Shown piece after piece: positions 33,780-43,970 of a DNA stretch of 64,000 nt; the stretch's first letter is position 1; each line of letters opens with the position of its first letter. Origin of the DNA: Fremontodendron californicum (taxonomy: Eukaryota > Streptophyta > Magnoliopsida > Malvales > Malvaceae); the NCBI GenBank assembly GCA_030761205.1, contig JAULJL010000028.1:9840001-9904000 (forward strand), in the 5' to 3' direction. The translations under genes and the position numbers were made by a program. The notes under the pieces were generated by a model. The model searched no databases, was not told where the DNA came from, and worked only from the letters and a program-made list of their open reading frames with translations.

Positions 33780-36322
33780 CTACTTATTGCGTGGTGTAGA
33801 GCAACAGTGTCGAGCTCTCCTAGTGCGTAGTGGTTGGACCCGTCGTTCAACCTTGTCAGTGGCACGTATTCACGGTCGACCACGACCTCCTGTTGTAATT
33901 GCCACTGGTTCCGGTTGTATGTCATCAGTCATTTCTTCTGTATCAAAAATTTGAAACCCACTGGAGGAGCCAACACCTAGTTCCCCTATAACGGGAACCT
34001 GACTACTAGATGGACCCAGAAATGATGTACCATCAAATGCTGACGCAGGGGTTCCAAACTGATACATTGATGTTAGATATGCTGAACTTGGACTTAGGAT
34101 GAAGAGCTGGTCATCTAACCTCGTCATTGGCAGTGATGGTCGGTAACACTCATCAACGTCATATCTAGGGTGACTGACGGAATAACGATTACTGGATGGT
34201 ACTCCATAATCCCGTTCAGGTTCAGGATAACTAAATGAAATCCTCGATGCTGTGAACTCCGATGAGGCCGGTTGACGCGTCCGCCCACGTTGTCGGCTAG
34301 GTCTAGGAGCTTCCATATCCTGTGTAGGAGGGACTGGAGTTGAAGTTCGTCCGGTAAATGGCATACTCCTAACATCTTCATACACCGACGGTGGACAAAC
34401 AAAAGGCCGACCTTCATTTTTATACCATCCTATGTAATTATCAGATGATTTGAAATTATTACCAACAATCGGATAACCTGCCGGAATTCGTTGACAACGT
34501 ATATTCCACCAATGGATCCAATGTTCATGTTTCGCAGGCCAGAATTCCTCATGACGACCACGCATGTCGATCTTGTGAAGCTTATCAAGGTTCACCGGGG
34601 CTGCAGTAATTGGTTGTTGCATCCCAAATTGTCGCAACACCCTGTCAGTTTGTTGTCACTCTACATATGAAAAGCATATCAATGATGTGTTTGCTTTCCA
34701 TATATTACAATTATTGTAGGCATTCGATGGGAGGCATGCCATAATTTCACTTGAGGAATATGGCATCCACAGAAACTGCAAATAGTTATTACAAATTATT
34801 AGTTTCATATGGATTAAATACAAAAATACTTGAATGTAACAATCGAAATATTTACCTTATCATATCCTACTCAATCTAGCCGCAATCTTATACTTGCAAG
34901 GTCGGTCAGAGTCTCGGTAAAATCTCTACTCCTTCTCCACCTGTTAAAATGCATATAAAATCTTAATAGACCTATAAAAATACAAGTTCGTACAAAATTA
35001 ATAAAATAGTAAAGATTATTACCTGCTTGCAAGGGGGTATACAGCCGAAACATCCACGCGCAGAGCAAGACATGGCAGCCGATACCAAGCCCATGATTGT
35101 AGAAGCACTAAACATCCACCTATGTCATGGATTTTTGGTACTGTAGCCCGGCACAGTTCTCTATACAAAACCGCCAAACACGCACAACCCCAACTATAAT
35201 TTGTCGCATGCTCTAAATCACGTAGTAATGGAAGATACATTAAATGTACCCGACTGCTCGATTTGTCAGGCATCAGTAATCCTCCAATCAAACGTAAAAT
35301 ATATGCTCTAGCAGTATATTGTATCTGTTCTTTAGTTGCGTGTAATGGAAGATTATGAAAGGATTTCAACCAATTTAGTCTCACCGTTGAGCCAGATACA
35401 TACTTATCTGGAGGTACCGAGCCCAATAGATTTTGACACTCTTCATTCCAATCTAGCAAGCTTCCGCCTGTAACTGCATCGCCATGGACCGGAAGTCCAA
35501 GTTGAAGCGCAACATCTTCTAGAGTTACCGTGCATTCACCAAATGGAAAATGAAAAGTATGTGTCTCGGGTCTCCATCGTTCAATCAACGCATTGATTAA
35601 GTCGGGTTGTATAAAAAATCGTCGAATTTGAGTTGTGTGATAAAATCCGACTCTTCTTAAGTGGTCGATAATAGATGGATGCAGGTCCTCCAATGTAAAT
35701 TTCTTCGAACGTAACACGCGACGAGTATCCTATTGATAATTAATTAAATTAAATAAAATAATAATAATAATTAATATATAATAAAACTATAATAATTAAA
35801 AAATTAAACAATATAAAAATTTAAAAAAATTTCTAAAACTATAAAATAACAAAACAATAATAATATAAAATTTTAAAATTATTTATATAATTATTAAATA
35901 ATTAAATAATATAAAAAATAAATAACTATAAAATGAAAAAACAATAATAATTAAAAAATTATAAAACTATAATAATAAAAAATAATATAATATAAAAATT
36001 AAAATTATATAAAACTATTAAATTAAAAAACAATAATAATTAAAAAATTAAAAAATATAATAATAAAAAAATAAATAATCATAAAACTATAAAATGAAAA
36101 AACAATACTAATTAATAAATGATAAAACTATAATAATTAAAACATTAAAAATATAAGAAATATAAAATTATAAAACTATAAATTTACAAAATAATAATAA
36201 TTAAAAAATTACTAAAAATTGATAATGTAATACAAATAATATTACAACAATTTACTTATCTTTTTAAATATAACCTCCTATATGTGATTTTCTTGCAACT
36301 TCAATAGTGATGATGAAGCCAT
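33780..36322 (-). pseudogene. Plant mobile domain (PMD/MAIN-like) gene of element A
   Basis: Reverse-strand gene with four exons: 36322 to about 36270 (MASSSLLKLQENHI), 35023-35729, 34856-34940 and 33780-34775. Exon 2 holds the PMD core (LEDLHPSIIDHLRRVGFYHT, FHFPFGECTVTLEDVALQLG, SSSRVHLMYLPLLRDLEH, LLQSWAWYRLP). Exons 3-4 continue with WRRSRDFTETLTDLAS, LWMPYSSSEI and DRVLRQFGMQQPI. The C-terminal third is Ser/Pro/Arg-rich, ending RRARHCCSTPRNK. This family is annotated as MAIN/MAIL1-like or 'phosphatase 7 long form homolog'. Arabidopsis MAIN and MAIL1 act in silencing and meristem maintenance. Defects: TAG in exon 1 with a weakened donor (AT for GT), TGA at 34871, 34656 and 33870. The exon 3 stop is CGA in the copy at 54-57 kb. 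Convergent with the transposase, ends about 300 bp apart. Confidence 0.85.
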
Positions 36323-36422
36323 TTTTAAATATTGTTGTAGAAAAAAAATTTGTTGGTAGAAAAAAATTGATTGTAGAAAGAAGAAAGAAAATAAAAATAA
36401 GTTGTAGAAAATGAGAGGGGGT

Positions 36423-36430
36423 TATTTATA
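36423..36430 (-). promoter_or_regulatory. TATA box of the PMD gene in element A
   Basis: TATAAATA on the reverse strand, about 100 bp before the PMD start codon. The same word lies at the matching place in element B (57352-57359). Confidence 0.65.
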
Positions 36431-36465
36431 GAAGAGTGGTGTGTGTGTGGGGGGGAGGGGATTTT

Positions 36466-36495
36466 GAAGGCAACGGTCAAGTTACCGTTGCCTTC
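36466..36495. promoter_or_regulatory. Conserved palindrome upstream of the PMD TATA box
   Basis: Perfect 12 bp inverted arms GAAGGCAACGGT / ACCGTTGCCTTC with a 6 bp loop, 36 bp upstream of the TATA box. The same palindrome with one change stands at 57392-57421 in element B. Confidence 0.65.
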
Positions 36496-36639
36496 ACAAA
36501 AAAAAATTATTTTATTATTATTTCTTTATTTTAAAAGTTTATATAGTAAACTTTAACTAAAAAATTTAAAAAAAAAAAAGTTTCATAAAATTTAAATAAG
36601 AAATATACCGTTGGACTTTTAATTTTTTTTAAAAAAATT

Positions 36640-37074
36640 TTATTATAATTTTTTTATTTAATTTACAATTTTTAAAATTAAAATACAAATTTTAGAAACA
36701 AATTTATAATTTTTTTTTTTAATTTAAGTAAATATATATATATACCACCAAGGGAAATCGCCACCCCCATGGCGATTTCCCTTGGTGAAATTTTTAAATT
36801 TTGCAAAAAACACCAAGGGAAATCGCCATGGGGGGTGGAGATTTCCCTTGGTGTTTTTTGAATTTTTTTTAGAATACACCAAGAAAAATCGCCACCTTAC
36901 ATGACGATTTCTCTTGGTGTTTTTTGCAAATTTTAAAAATTTTACGTTGGAAAATCGCCATGGGGGATGGCGATTTCCCAGCTAGTTTTAAAACAAGCGG
37001 ATTTTGAAAATTAATCTGAAAATAACGATATTTTGATAAATAATTTTTTTTAGCTATATTCTGATAAAAACGTC
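36640..37074 (-). repeat. Right terminal inverted repeat of element A
   Basis: Mirror of 28622-28970. It holds four hairpin modules at 36746-36787, 36811-36853, 36877-36919 and 36946-36983, one more than the left end. The first reads CACCAAGGGAAATCGCCA...TGGCGATTTCCCTTGGTG with almost perfect arms. Confidence 0.85.
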
Positions 37075-37084
37075 TATCATTTTC

Positions 37085-37251
37085 CATGCACTAATGACTC
37101 TTTTGCTACTTCAAGTGACTATAAACTTTGACTTTGGGGTATTAAAATAGTTATCATCAACTTTATTTTTAAATTATTAAGGTCAATTTTATAATTTTTT
37201 ATTGCACAATCTTAACTAATTGTATTTTATTATAAAGAAGGGATTATATGA
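37085..37251. other. AT-rich spacer
   Basis: Short AT-rich stretch between element A and the next MITE. No gene seen. Confidence 0.4.
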
Positions 37252-37484
37252 AATGATTACTCGACATTTAGCATATATCCTTTCCGTTCAAATCATACCA
37301 CATAATTCATTTTATGAAAAAAGTCAATTATTTATTACACATTACATGTAATAATTAAATGATAAATATTTATTTCAACAATTTATTAATAATTTTTGTA
37401 ATAAATAGTTAACTTTTTAAAAAAAAATTGATTACGTGACATGATTTGAACGAAAGAGATACATACTGACTTGGAGTAATCATT
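37252..37484. repeat. MITE with about 90 bp inverted repeats
   Basis: The left arm AATGATTACTCGACATTTAG and the inverse of the right arm (AATGATTACTCCAAGTCAGT) match over about 90 bp, sharing CCGTTCAAATCAT / TCGTTCAAATCAT. No coding capacity. Confidence 0.6.
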
Positions 37485-37979
37485 ATAATGATTAAAACTT
37501 CATAATTTTCAACTTAAAAATCTCATGTTCAAATGTTTTGGGAAATAAGGGCCAAGTGTATGATATGAAATGGAATTAATTTGCTTTATCTAGTTTAAAA
37601 CTTAATTAGCTAAAGCACATCAAAAATAAAAACTTAAAAAATGAGGAGTATGCAACTTTTTGACAATTATGATAGATGGTATATTATAAAAAAATTTCAA
37701 TTAAATTAACATATATGCAAAGTTTATTTTATCATATGATCAAATGTGCTTAAAGAAAATTTTTATGTAAGCTTTTGGGATAAGGGTTACTTTTTTGGAT
37801 AGTTCAAATTTCAATAGAAAATTTTAGGTTAAATTATTTTTAAAAATTGAATTATTTCACTTTTTTTTTAAAAGTAAATTCATATACTTTTATTATACTC
37901 AAATAAGTATTTATCTTTTTATTTTTAACCAAACAAGTTCTTATTTCAAATAAAAATTTGATTTATGTTAAGGGTTCGT

Positions 37980-38100
37980 TTAGATATAAATTAAAGGTTA
38001 AATACTTATTTGGATACAAATTACAGGTTAAAAGTTTATTGGGGTGCAAATTAAATGTTAAGGACTTATTTGGGTACAATAAAAGTATAAAGACTTACCT
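37980..38100. repeat. 30 bp tandem repeat, four units
   Basis: Units start at 37981, 38011, 38041 and 38071, each like TTGGATACAAATTACAGGTT then AAAAGTTTAT. Period is exactly 30 bp. A short frame stays open through it, explained by the period. No gene. Confidence 0.75.
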
Positions 38101-38509
38101 AGATAAAGTGATAAAGTTTATGATTTTTTTTGTTATTTTAACCAAATTCTTATATTTCAAAATTGACAAAATAAAATTTATTAACATGTTTGGCATCAAT
38201 GTTAATTCTAATTGATTGACTAATTTTGTTTTTTAATTTTTACATTGGCATTCAAGATTCAATAAAAGACAAATACAAGAGGAAAGAACAAAAATAGCTC
38301 AAGAAACCAACACATATGATCCAATGCAAGTCATGACTCATGTGCTTGTAGAATGTTTTGTATTATAAAAAAAAAAAAACTAAAAAAAAAAATAAATAAG
38401 AAGGGAAAAACATTAGAAGCAAGCTTGCCAAAAATAGCTGTCCAAATTTATTAAATTACAAATAGTTTTATCCATAAGATCTTGCATAAGTGAAATTTAT
38501 GGCTATGCA

Positions 38510-39540
38510 ATAGCGGATCATACAAGGAGCCAGGGGAGCCTTGGCTCCCCAAATTTTTTTGAAATCTCCTAGTATAAACATATATTTATATTAAATACAT
38601 TTAAGTTGGCCCCCCCAAATTAAAATTTTTAATTTTATTTTAGTTTTATGCATTGACAAAATGAGTTAAAATAATATTATTGTTTATCTATTTATTTAAT
38701 CCACCAATCATTATTTACAAAGACTTAAGATTAATAAGCTTGTCACAAGTATTAAGTCACAATCATATAAATTTAAAAAAAACCAAATTGACTTTTTAGC
38801 TTTCTCGACATAACTTTTCTTCTTATATATTTCAATCTATTCTATATCTTTGTGACCGTTTTCGTTTTGCTTAATCATTTGAGTTACCACTTGTCAACCG
38901 TTTTTACAAAGCTAAAATTGTTGTTAAGAGTTTTTAAAAATATATATAGATATATTTTTGTCTTCATATGAATAATTTTAAACTTTTTGTGTTTGGTCAA
39001 AAAATCGAGACAGTTCTTTCTTAAATTCTGTTATAATACTATATAAATTGATTTGTCTTAGTTGTTTATGAAAAATTCTTTTTTTTACAAAGCTTGTTAC
39101 TTTCGCTTATTGAGATTTTATTATGAAAATTAAATTGATAATAGATTTGTAAATTTATGAATCACTAAAATTTATATATTTTATTAGTATATTGTTTGCA
39201 TATATCAAATTCAAAAAATATATCAAATGAAAATAAAAAGATATAATTTTAATTGGCTCTTTTAAAATTAAATGTCAAGATTCGCGAGTATGTATTCTTT
39301 CAATAAGAGAATTGAAAAAACACTGGACCTATTTTAAAACTCAAGGATTGCTTGGGATTGGTCCACAAATTTGGCTTCTATATTACCCATGTCTCTATTC
39401 AATTCAACATTTGTTAAAACTTCTCATGATTATGGGCTTTCTAATTTGCATTTTAGGTACTAACTCCATTATTTTATGGGGAAATTTGTAGGAGTTGTGC
39501 AAAGAGGTGAGGGGCCATTGGTGCCTCTCCTGTTTAATAA
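38510..39540. repeat. Degenerate transposon remnant (inferred)
   Basis: Starts near AGCCAGGGGAGCCTTGGCTC and ends near GAGGTGAGGGGCCATTGGTG then CCTCTCCTG, both GC-rich against an AT-rich interior. I recall GGGGAGCC/GGCTCCCC ends from plant non-autonomous elements. Neither ends nor target duplication could be fixed. No coding frame. Confidence 0.35.
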
Positions 39541-40987
39541 AAAATTAAAAATGTATTTGAAAAGTTATTTAAGTTTTTGAATTCGAGATTTAATATAGTT
39601 GGTTCATATAATATTTTTAAGAGGTGACATTTAACAGATCTGAATTTAAATTTCAGAATCCGTAATTATTTTTTGTATTTCTAAATTATGATTTTTTATA
39701 TAAAAAAATTGATTAAAATATTTTTATTTTTTTGGATGATAAGGTATGAAATCAGTGATTATGATTTGGCTTTTGAAAAGGGCTTTAGTTAACAAAGTGT
39801 GTGGAGGACAATAAAACTAATAACACTTGTGATATAGTGAGAGGGGAATGGTGGTGAGATAATAGCAATGTGGCTATGATAATATAGTCAATTATATTAT
39901 TTAGAATGGTTATGCTAATAAGTGTTTTAAGGTATTTTTTAAAATTATTATTTTTAAATTTGTTAATTTTGAAGATGATATATTTAATAAATACGAAAAT
40001 AGTATAATAAATACGATATATTTATTATATGTATCATATTCGTATTTAAAATTTTAACACATTTAATAATTTATGTTGTGTTTATGTTTACATGATTAAC
40101 ACGATACGAGATATGATACGCATATACGAATTACCATGTGTAATTATTTTCAATGTAATATGACACGCATATACAAAGATATGACACCCAAAAAGACTTT
40201 ATTGATTTTGTTATTGCCTATTTCATTAATGTAGGTGTTGAACAACAACTATATCTTTGTCTAGCGTTGGTGCAACATGTGTAGTTGGATGAATATGATA
40301 TGATACTACAAAAGAATAAACATATCAATGTCATGTATACAATAGATTTTTTATTGTTGGTAATTGTAGCTTTTATTTGTCTAGCCATGGAGTCAAAGTT
40401 TTTTATTTTTTATTTTTTTATGGAACATAAACTAACATATTGGACCACATTGTTATCAAAATTTATATAGTAATATTTTTATTAGATTTGTTTACGAGTC
40501 GGCAATATTTTCATTAAATATGTTTACGAGTCAGATTATTCGTCTGGTTGAACATGTCTAACTTGAATTATAAAAGTATTAATATAAAAAATAATTTTTT
40601 TAATATTTTAAATAGTAAAATAAATTTTCGGATCGATCCGAACTCAGACCAAGTTTTAGCAAGCAAATTTTTTTTTTGTTTAAGTTTAGGTCCGGTTCGG
40701 CTCGATAAATAAACACCTCTAATCTTCTCTTTATGTTGGGAATGATGAATAAACTTATTAATTATTATATTTATTATAATATATTATTTAACTTTAAAAT
40801 GTATTATTAAAAACATTGTCAGCAAAATCTAACAAAATTATTCTTCAATAGTAAATAAATAAAATAAAATATATTAATTAGTGTGTTGTAACACTAATTA
40901 AGATAATATTTATAAAAAATTTAATTAATATTTTTATTTTTTAAATTTAATAAAAATTATATATTAAAAATAAAAATAAAATAACTA
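39541..40987. other. Gene-free interval with two degenerate repeats
   Basis: A CGTGT/ATACG family repeat at about 39970-40195 (ACACGATACGAGATATGATA) and a GGATCGATCCG-type repeat at about 40495-40725 ending CGATAAATAAACACCTCTAA, related to that at 7345. No gene. Confidence 0.45.
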
Positions 40988-40996
40988 TTAATTGAT

Positions 40997-42880
40997 GGTT
41001 TTTTTTTATCACAATATAGCCAAAAAAAAATTATTTACCGAAATATCGTTGTTTTCAAATAAATTCTCAAAATTCTCTTATTTTTAACAAGTTGGAAAAT
41101 CGCCATGGGTCATGGCGATTTTTCAACTGTATTTTTCAAAAAAAATGAAAAAATTAGTTGGGAAATCGCTATGGCCCATGGCGATTTTCCAACTGATTTT
41201 TTTCATTTTTTGTATTTTAATATTAAAAATTGCAAACGGGTATAAAAAATTTTTTTTAAAAAAATCCCTTGGTTTGTTTTTTATTTTTTTTTACAATATA
41301 TATACTAAAATTTTATAATTTATTTAATTTTATAAAAAATAAAATTTAATTTCTTATTGAAATTAAAAAAAAAATCTTATTGAAATTTTATAAATAAAAA
41401 AATTAAAATTTTTATTGAAATTTTATAAAAAATAAAATTTAATTTCTTATTGAAATTTTATAAAAAAATAAAATTTAATTTCTTATTGAAATTTTATAAA
41501 AAATAAAATTTAATTTCTTATTGAAATTTTACAAAAAATAAAATTTAATTATTATTGAAATTTTAGGAAAAATAAAATAAAATAAAATATAATTTAATTT
41601 GTTATTTTAATTTTATAAAAAATAAAATTTTTGATATTGAAAAAATTGAGTTTCTTTGTCTCTAAATTTAAGTATTAATTAAAGTTGAATAAATAATTAC
41701 ATATTTATGCTCATTTACATTAATGTTAAGCTTATAAAGTATCAATAATCCGATCAACAATAAACTCTTTGACAACAAAATATAGTGTTGATGTACAATA
41801 TTTATTAATGAATCTAGACGGTTTCATTTTTTAAAAAATTCTAATCTACTTTAACTACTTGAGAAAAATATTATAAATTTAAGTTTTTTTTTTTTAATTT
41901 GCAATATCTAAAAGTCAGATCAATATGCATATTATTTGAAGTAATACTCAATTGGTCTCTTATTTCATTATTGAACAGTAATACAGTATCATGGAGAAGT
42001 TATAAACATTAAATTTTAAATTCATGTCTTTATCTTTCATTTTCAGCAACCAAATTATTGCAAAATTTAACACAAACCAAAGGTTAGAAGCTTAGATCTA
42101 AAATAATCCAGAATAAAAGGATTGGCCTAACAAATGAAATTCTCTCCTATAGTCAGAAACTAAAAACAACATATTCAATAACTATTCTGTAAATTGGAGA
42201 ACTTACATTGTCATTAGAGAGTTTTCTTGGGATATCAATAAATGCACCATATCCATCAAGTATGTTGAAGTTTAAGGGTTAGGAGAAAAGCAAATATCAT
42301 CAAGCATGTTGAACTTACCTTATCATTAGAGAGTTTTCTTAATTTTTTATAAAATTTTAATAAGAAATTAATTTTTTTATATAAATTTTCAATAAGAAAT
42401 TTAATTTTTAAAAAAAAAATTCAATAAAAAATTAATTTTTTTAAAAATTTCAAAAAGAAATTTAATTTAATTTTTTATAAAATTAAAAAATTAAAAAAAT
42501 TATAAAATTTTATTATATATATTTAAAAAAAAGAAAAAAAACTAAGAAAAATGTTTTTTATTTAAATTTTTTTATACCCGTTTGCAACTTTTAAAATTAA
42601 AATACAAAAATTGAAAAAATCAGTTGAAAAATCACCATGGGCCATTGCAATTTCTCAACTGAGTTTTTCAATTTTTTTGAAAAATACAGTTGAAAAATCG
42701 TCATGGACCATGGCGATTTTTCAGTATTTTTCAATTTTTTAAAAAAATTCAGCTGGAAATCGCCATAGCCCATAGCGATTTCCCAACTTGTTAAAAAATA
42801 AGCGAATTTTAAAAATTAATTTAAAAATAATGATATTTTAATAAATAAATTTTTTTTTGCTATATTATGATAAAAAATTA
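40997..42880. mobile_element. Element C: non-coding relative of element A
   Basis: 1884 bp, flanked by TTAATTGAT (40988-40996 and 42881-42889). The left end GGTTTTTTTTTATCACAATA and the inverse of the right end match the termini of element A (TTTTTATCAGAATATAGC). Two hairpin modules lie in the left arm (about 41093-41133 and 41158-41203) and three in the right (about 42620-42661, 42690-42723, 42751-42786), with cores such as TCGCCATGGGTCATGGCGA. AT-rich 36 bp repeats like those of element A fill both arms (41300-41640; inverse at 42340-42500). The middle (41650-42330) is unique and has no open frame. Confidence 0.85.
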
Positions 42881-42889
42881 TTAATTGAT

Positions 42890-43190
42890 ATCTATAAATA
42901 TTTGTTAATCAGACTCAATAAAAATTGCCCTTTAGTAAGGTTTGGCCCTACAAACAAACTCTTCCATATTCATCAAACACACGTCAAGAATGTCCTTTTA
43001 GTTTTACACATTGATTTTCACAAACCCTAAATCCAATGAAATTAAAAATAATAAAATAAAATATTAAATACACGCCGTTAAATATTATTATCATTAAATT
43101 ATTGCCCCCCCGAAATATCATTAATTTCCTCTTTTCCACGCTCAACCAAAAAATAAAAACGAAAAACTCTCAAAATACAAAAAAACTTTC
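42890..43190. other. Probable promoter region of the kinase gene
   Basis: The end of element C lies only about 300 bp before the presumed leader of the kinase gene. A CCCCCCC run lies at about 43106. No TATA box stood out. Confidence 0.35.
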
Positions 43191-43970
43191 TTTTCTTTGC
43201 CCCTTTAGATCCATTTCTCTCTCTTTCCATTTTTCACTTGCAAACCCTAGATCACTAAACTCTCTCTAGAGTTTTCAGAGTTTCAATTTTTTTACTGCAA
43301 AGGAACAAGATTTTTGTTAAAGGTACTTGAAAAAAAAAGTGAAGATTTTCAGTGTCCTTTTTTTTGGGGGGGGGGGGCGTTTGAAGCTTTTAGGTAGTTT
43401 AGAATTGTGGGTTTTGAACCATTTGATTGGATAAGGGGAGTACAAGAAAATTTGAGTGTATAAAGAATTTTCATTTTCAAGGGTGGTATTGAATTGTATT
43501 AGTTTGTTTATCTTGGAAGCTTGCTTTTGGAAGTGATTTTTTTAAAAAGTTTTTGTAAAGGTTGTAATTTTGTTGAGTTTTCAAGAGAATGGGCTCTTAG
43601 TTATATGTTCAATACGTTTAAATGTTCTTGAAGAAATGGGATTTTGATTGGATTGGATAATTGCATTGAATATTGGGTTTTTGATAAAGTCTGTAGCTTT
43701 TTTTTTTTTTTTTTTTTATAAAGAAAAATGGGTTCTTGGTTATATTCATTTGGTTGAATGCTGGAGAAGAAATGAGATTTTTTATTATGTTGAAATTGGA
43801 TGGAATATTGGGATTGTAGTTTTTAGTTAGAGTTTTTAAGCTTTTTGAGTATGATGGGAATGGATGAGGAGGATAATGTTGGAAAAATAGAATTCTTGAA
43901 GGAATAAAGGGTAGTTAGTGACTGTAGAAGAACTTAAGAAGGTTTTGTTGAGGGGTGGTTTTGGTGTATG
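43190..43970 (+). other. 5' leader of the kinase gene, with a probable leader intron
   Basis: A C/T-rich stretch (43190-43280, CTCTCTCTTTCC and AAACCCTAGATC) looks like a plant 5' UTR. It is followed by GTTAAAG and GTACTTG (43322), a possible donor. T-rich DNA then runs to a possible acceptor GACTGTAG at about 43927. The ends of this intron are inferred. Confidence 0.4.

Larger units (their letters stand above)
28622..37074. mobile_element. Element A: large MULE with transposase and PMD gene
   Basis: 8453 bp, flanked by TATCATTTTC (28612-28621 and 37075-37084), a perfect 10 bp duplication that fits Mutator-like transposition. The ends GGTTTTTTTATCAGAATATA and (inverse) GACGTTTTTATCAGAATATA open inverted repeats of about 350-430 bp made of tandem hairpin modules. 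In order the body holds an AT-rich 36 bp repeat, a 97 bp minisatellite, a decayed MuDR-type transposase (+), a convergent PMD-domain gene (-) with its own TATA box, and an AT-rich block in the first intron of the PMD gene. Both genes carry nonsense codons, so this copy is not autonomous now, but the two coding regions are nearly complete in extent. Confidence 0.9.

Noticed and set aside
28622..37074. CRISPR-like interpretation of the spaced palindromes
   Set aside because: This is plant nuclear DNA, the modules are few and palindromic, and they are explained as transposon terminal repeats.
43320..43380. G10 run and T-rich tract read as a regulatory G-quadruplex
   Set aside because: A single G run cannot form a quadruplex, and it may be a homopolymer length error.
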